Positions 23,359 through 25,820 of a stretch of 25,820 bases of DNA are shown here, piece after piece. The stretch is from Bacteroidaceae bacterium (GTDB taxonomy: Bacteria; Bacteroidota; Bacteroidia; Bacteroidales; Bacteroidaceae): contig JABUUA010000005.1 of assembly GCA_021443405.1 (NCBI GenBank), positions 1 to 25,820 of the forward strand, in the 5' to 3' direction. The stretch's first letter is position 1. Each line of letters begins with the position of its first letter. The position numbers and the translations under genes were made by a program. Below the pieces are notes generated by a model. It was not told the DNA's origin. It worked only from the letters and a program-made list of their open reading frames with translations, and searched no databases.

Positions 23359-24049
23359 TATTGTTCCAGTTGAGGCTGGCATCGCCAATCTTCAAACCGT
23401 CGTAGGCGCCCTGACTGTTGGCCAATTCGGTCTTGTTGGCGCACTCACGCTTCCAGAGCTTGCTGTCGCCCACCATGTACTGACTGTAGGTGGCGCCGCA
23501 CTCCATCACGGGAATGATGGCCTCAGACTTGGTCTTAATCATCACGGCGAGGAGTTCGAACTGCTGTTTTTCCTTCACGTCGCCCTCGTCAGAACCAGGA
23601 ATGTAGCGCAGTGCCTCGGGGTCGAACTCAGGATTCTTCGAGAGGAACAGTGAGTCGATGATAGACACCCACGAGGTGTCGCGGCTGAACCCTACGAGAC
23701 CGTTGGCGGCGATTTCGGCTGCGTTGCCGCGTGCCACGATGGCGGCGGCCTTAGACTCGGTCAAGCCTTTCTCGAGCTGTGCCTCGGTAAGCTCGCCTGC
23801 TTTGATGACCACGGGTATGGTGCCCGTCTTCACAAAAGCGATGAGCGAGTCGAAATTGTCGCAATATTCGCCGTGACGAAGCTTGTAAGCCTCTTCAGCG
23901 TCGCGGATTTCCACCAAGCGGGCCTTCACTGCCTTTTCGCGGGCCTTCACGGCATCGTCAAACTCCTGCTGGCCGGCAATGCTTCGGTAGCAGATAAACA
24001 GCATGGCCGCAGCGCACACTAACAAAACACCATTAATTACCTTTTTCAT
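23339..24049 (-). CDS. Membrane-anchored hypothetical protein
   Basis: The 236-residue protein has an N-terminal uncleaved-type hydrophobic segment (VINGVLLVCAAAMLFICYRS, 4-23), then a charged helix that may be a coiled coil (EFDDAVKAREKAVKARLVEIRDAEEAY), and a soluble domain. Topology should be one membrane helix with the bulk outside the cytoplasm. It contains EEAYKLRHGEYCDNFDSLIAF, a conserved-looking segment recalling pseudopilin-like N-termini (a helix followed by a short globular domain), but no prepilin peptidase site (G-F/M-x3-E) is present. I do not recognise a named family. It is the first gene of the set with the DUF3822 gene and rsmD, and its 3' end overlaps the DUF3822 gene by 20 nt. 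Confidence 0.75.
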   Translation of the reverse strand: MKKVINGVLLVCAAAMLFICYRSIAGQQEFDDAVKAREKAVKARLVEIRDAEEAYKLRHGEYCDNFDSLIAFVKTGTIPVVIKAGELTEAQLEKGLTESKAAAIVARGNAAEIAANGLVGFSRDTSWVSIIDSLFLSKNPEFDPEALRYIPGSDEGDVKEKQQFELLAVMIKTKSEAIIPVMECGATYSQYMVGDSKLWKRECANKTELANSQGAYDGLKIGDASLNWNNNAGNWE

Positions 24050-24085
24050 GCGTGATATTTATATTTTTATTTGTACTTTCGTATG

Positions 24086-24093
24086 CAAAAATA
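24086..24093 (-). promoter_or_regulatory. -7 promoter box of the membrane protein / DUF3822 / rsmD operon
   Basis: TATTTTTG on the minus strand fits TAnnTTTG, 37 nt before the start at 24049. No -33 element was found at the expected place. The 106-nt gap to the divergent helicase gene is very AT-rich. Confidence 0.45.
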
Positions 24094-24155
24094 AAAAAAA
24101 TTGGGCGAACTACACATTTTTTAAGCAAATTTTTCTGTCGAAACGCAATATTTAT

Positions 24156-25601
24156 ATGATAAAGGACGAATTAAAAGCATTGATTCTGGCAAATTTCCCG
24201 CATCAGCCGACTGCGGAACAAGAACTGGTGGCGCAGAAATGGGGAGAGATGCTGGCCCGTGAATCGGCGGACGATGTTTTTCTGCTCACCGGTTATGCCG
24301 GGACGGGAAAGACCTCGCTCGTGGGAGCGCTCGTGCGCACGCTTGGCCAGTTGCAACTGCAGGTGGTGCTGCTTGCGCCCACGGGCCGCGCCGCCAAGGT
24401 GTTTGCACAGTATTCCGGAGCGTCGGCCCACACCATTCATCGCCGTATCTACCGGCAAAAAGTGTTCACGCCCGAGATGAACAACTTCGAACAAGGATAC
24501 AACGCGGCCAAGCACACGCTGTTCATCGTGGATGAATCCTCGATGATTGCCAACGAAGGACTCTCGGGAGGTTACTTCGGCACGGGCCGACTGCTCGACG
24601 ATCTCGTGCATTACGTCTATGCCGGACAAGGCTGTCGACTGATGCTGGTGGGCGACAGTGCTCAGTTGCCGCCCGTGGGCGAGGAACTCAGTCCGGCGCT
24701 TTCGCCAGAGGACTTGCAGCAATACGGATTGAATGTCTGGCATGCCGAGCTCACGCAGGTGGTGCGGCAGGTGGAAGACTCCGGCATTCTGTGGAACGCC
24801 ACCCGCCTGCGCCGGTTGATTGCGGGCGGGAGTATGGGTGAGTGGCCGCGGTTGCGCACGGCTGTTTTCCCCGATGTGCGCGTGGTTCCCGGCGATGAGC
24901 TCATCGACGCCCTCGAGCAGAGTTACTATCATTGCGGGCGCGACCAGACCATCGTGGTCACGCGGAGCAACAAACGCGCCAATATATATAATAATGGAAT
25001 ACGCGCGCGTATATTGGACTTGGAAGGAGAACTGGAGAGCGGCGACCGCTTGATGGTGGCGAAGAACAACTATCACTGGCTGCCTGAGTCGTTCATTGCC
25101 AACGGAGACCTCTGCGAGGTGAGACGTCTGCGCAACGAGCGCGAGTTCTACGGTTTCCGCTTCGCCGACGCCACGCTCGAGTTCCCCGACTACGATGGAA
25201 TGGAAGTTTCCTGCACCGTTCTGCTCGACACGCTGCACACGGAGGCGCCTGCTCTCACCCGCGAGCAACAGACGGCACTGTTCCACCGTATTTGTGAGGA
25301 TTATCCCGAGATTACCCGTCAGCGCGACCTCATCAAGAAGGTGAAGGAAGATTCCTACTACAACGCGCTGCAGATAAAGTATGCCTACGCCGTCACTTGC
25401 CATAAGGCGCAGGGCGGACAGTGGGAGGACGTGTACATCGACCAAGGTTACGTGAGCGACGACATGCTGACGCCCGACTATTACCGCTGGCTCTACACGG
25501 CGCTGACACGCGCCACCCGCCGCGTGTATCTCGTGAACTGGCCATCGCAACAAATTTTACCTTCCGACGGAGAAAACGCGGCCGAAAGCGTCGGTTTCTG
25601 A
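24156..25601 (+). CDS. RecD/Dda-like superfamily 1B DNA helicase
   Basis: I chose ATG 24156 (MIKDELKALILANFPHQPTA), giving 481 residues; the frame opens at 24003 but that part covers AT-rich promoter DNA and overlaps the divergent gene. Helicase motifs in order: Walker A GYAGTGKT (46-53), TGRAAKVF (76-83, motif Ia), Walker B IVDESSM (124-130), GDSAQLPPVG (166-175, motif III), a VTRSNKRAN segment (268-276, motif IV region), VTCHKAQGGQW (413-423, motif V, UvrD_C_2 type) and YTALTRATRR (447-456, motif VI). It is shorter than RecD/RecD2 and lacks a RecBC-like partner nearby, so it is a stand-alone 5'-3' helicase, probably in replication or repair. Direction of movement is inferred from family. 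Confidence 0.9.
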   Translation: MIKDELKALILANFPHQPTAEQELVAQKWGEMLARESADDVFLLTGYAGTGKTSLVGALVRTLGQLQLQVVLLAPTGRAAKVFAQYSGASAHTIHRRIYRQKVFTPEMNNFEQGYNAAKHTLFIVDESSMIANEGLSGGYFGTGRLLDDLVHYVYAGQGCRLMLVGDSAQLPPVGEELSPALSPEDLQQYGLNVWHAELTQVVRQVEDSGILWNATRLRRLIAGGSMGEWPRLRTAVFPDVRVVPGDELIDALEQSYYHCGRDQTIVVTRSNKRANIYNNGIRARILDLEGELESGDRLMVAKNNYHWLPESFIANGDLCEVRRLRNEREFYGFRFADATLEFPDYDGMEVSCTVLLDTLHTEAPALTREQQTALFHRICEDYPEITRQRDLIKKVKEDSYYNALQIKYAYAVTCHKAQGGQWEDVYIDQGYVSDDMLTPDYYRWLYTALTRATRRVYLVNWPSQQILPSDGENAAESVGF

Positions 25602-25612
25602 CTTTTTATTTC

Positions 25613-25620
25613 TATCTTTG
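25613..25620 (+). promoter_or_regulatory. -7 promoter box of the gene at 25648
   Basis: TATCTTTG matches TAnnTTTG, 27 nt before the ATG at 25648 and 11 nt after the helicase stop. No clear -33 element was seen. Confidence 0.6.
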
Positions 25621-25647
25621 CGTGTGTTTAGTACCGGAGAAGCAAGC

Positions 25648-25820
25648 ATGACCCTTATACAGAAAGCCACCCTTGTGTTGCTGACCGCCCTTATGCCTCT
25701 TGCGGCGGTGGCGCAGCAGACGTTGTTCCGCGCTGGCGTGGAGGCTCGTTTCGGCTATCAGCGGCAGTATTTCGGGGGTGAGACCAACGACGCGGGCACG
25801 GGTTTCCGCGGCGACTACGC
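25648..25820 (+). CDS. Secreted, probably outer-membrane protein (3' end outside window)
   Basis: Only the first ~57 residues are in the window. ATG 25648 opens a frame with a signal peptide (MTLIQKATLVLLTALMPLAA, cleavage near VAQ-Q), then RAGVEARFGYQRQYFGGETN. The alternating aromatic pattern (VEARFGYQRQYF) suggests the first strand of an outer-membrane beta-barrel, but the family cannot be named from this fragment. It has its own promoter box. Confidence 0.7.
   Translation, partial: MTLIQKATLVLLTALMPLAAVAQQTLFRAGVEARFGYQRQYFGGETNDAGTGFRGDY

Noticed and set aside
24171..25553. 460-codon open frame on the minus strand
   Set aside because: Antisense to the helicase, whose complete motif set settles the coding strand.

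Overview
The window looks like a chromosome segment from a GC-rich member of the Bacteroidales, most likely Prevotella or a close relative. The evidence is: repeated Bacteroidetes-type promoters (TTTG, about 20 nt, then TAnnTTTG); weak Shine-Dalgarno use; the gene pairing pyrE / SRPBCC protein / argH; DUF3822 next to rsmD; Bacteroidetes-style outer-membrane barrel and MG2-domain proteins; and a plant- or mucin-glycan enzyme set (GH43, GH51). No rRNA, tRNA, CRISPR array, transposase or phage gene was recognised. The genus call is inference.

Layout. 1-701: 3' part of an unrecognised protein with nonapeptide repeats. 702-999: a block of hairpin-forming intergenic repeat. 1000-1989: an AT-rich TraB/GumN-family lipoprotein gene. 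2131-2595: a His/Met-rich secreted protein. 2760-5982 (minus): a probable operon pyrE - SRPBCC protein - argH - Cys4 Rieske-like lipoprotein. It is divergent from aroB (6068-7120, plus), which is followed by a secreted GH43 enzyme (7214-8269). 8418-14206 (minus): a large outer-membrane beta-barrel protein, NhaA, and an APH/NahK-like sugar kinase. 14207-15168: a non-coding region of nearly 1 kb holding a tandemly duplicated promoter, a nested palindrome, two plus-strand promoters feeding a strong terminator (candidate small RNA), and a second copy of the dispersed repeat. 15169-20135 (minus): an MG2-domain secreted protein and a GH51 arabinofuranosidase. 20259-22106 (plus): a multidomain GH43. 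22115-24049 (minus): rsmD, a DUF3822 protein and a membrane-anchored protein, overlapping or closely packed. 24156-25601 (plus): a RecD/Dda-like helicase. 25648-end: start of a secreted, probably outer-membrane, protein.

How the genes fit together. The metabolic core (pyrE, argH, aroB) covers pyrimidine, arginine and aromatic biosynthesis. The two GH43 proteins and the GH51 all carry signal peptides and suggest handling of arabinose-containing glycans, but no SusC/SusD pair is present, so this is not a canonical polysaccharide utilisation locus. The kinase could phosphorylate a sugar released from glycans, but its substrate is not visible from sequence.

The least explained material is non-coding: a family of intergenic hairpin elements (about 702-999, 8309-8347, 15016-15144), and an 88-bp tandem promoter duplication whose two units keep a palindrome at the -33 region while its bases change in a paired way. 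No complete new multi-gene system was identified. All conclusions come from reading the sequence and family knowledge; no searches were run.
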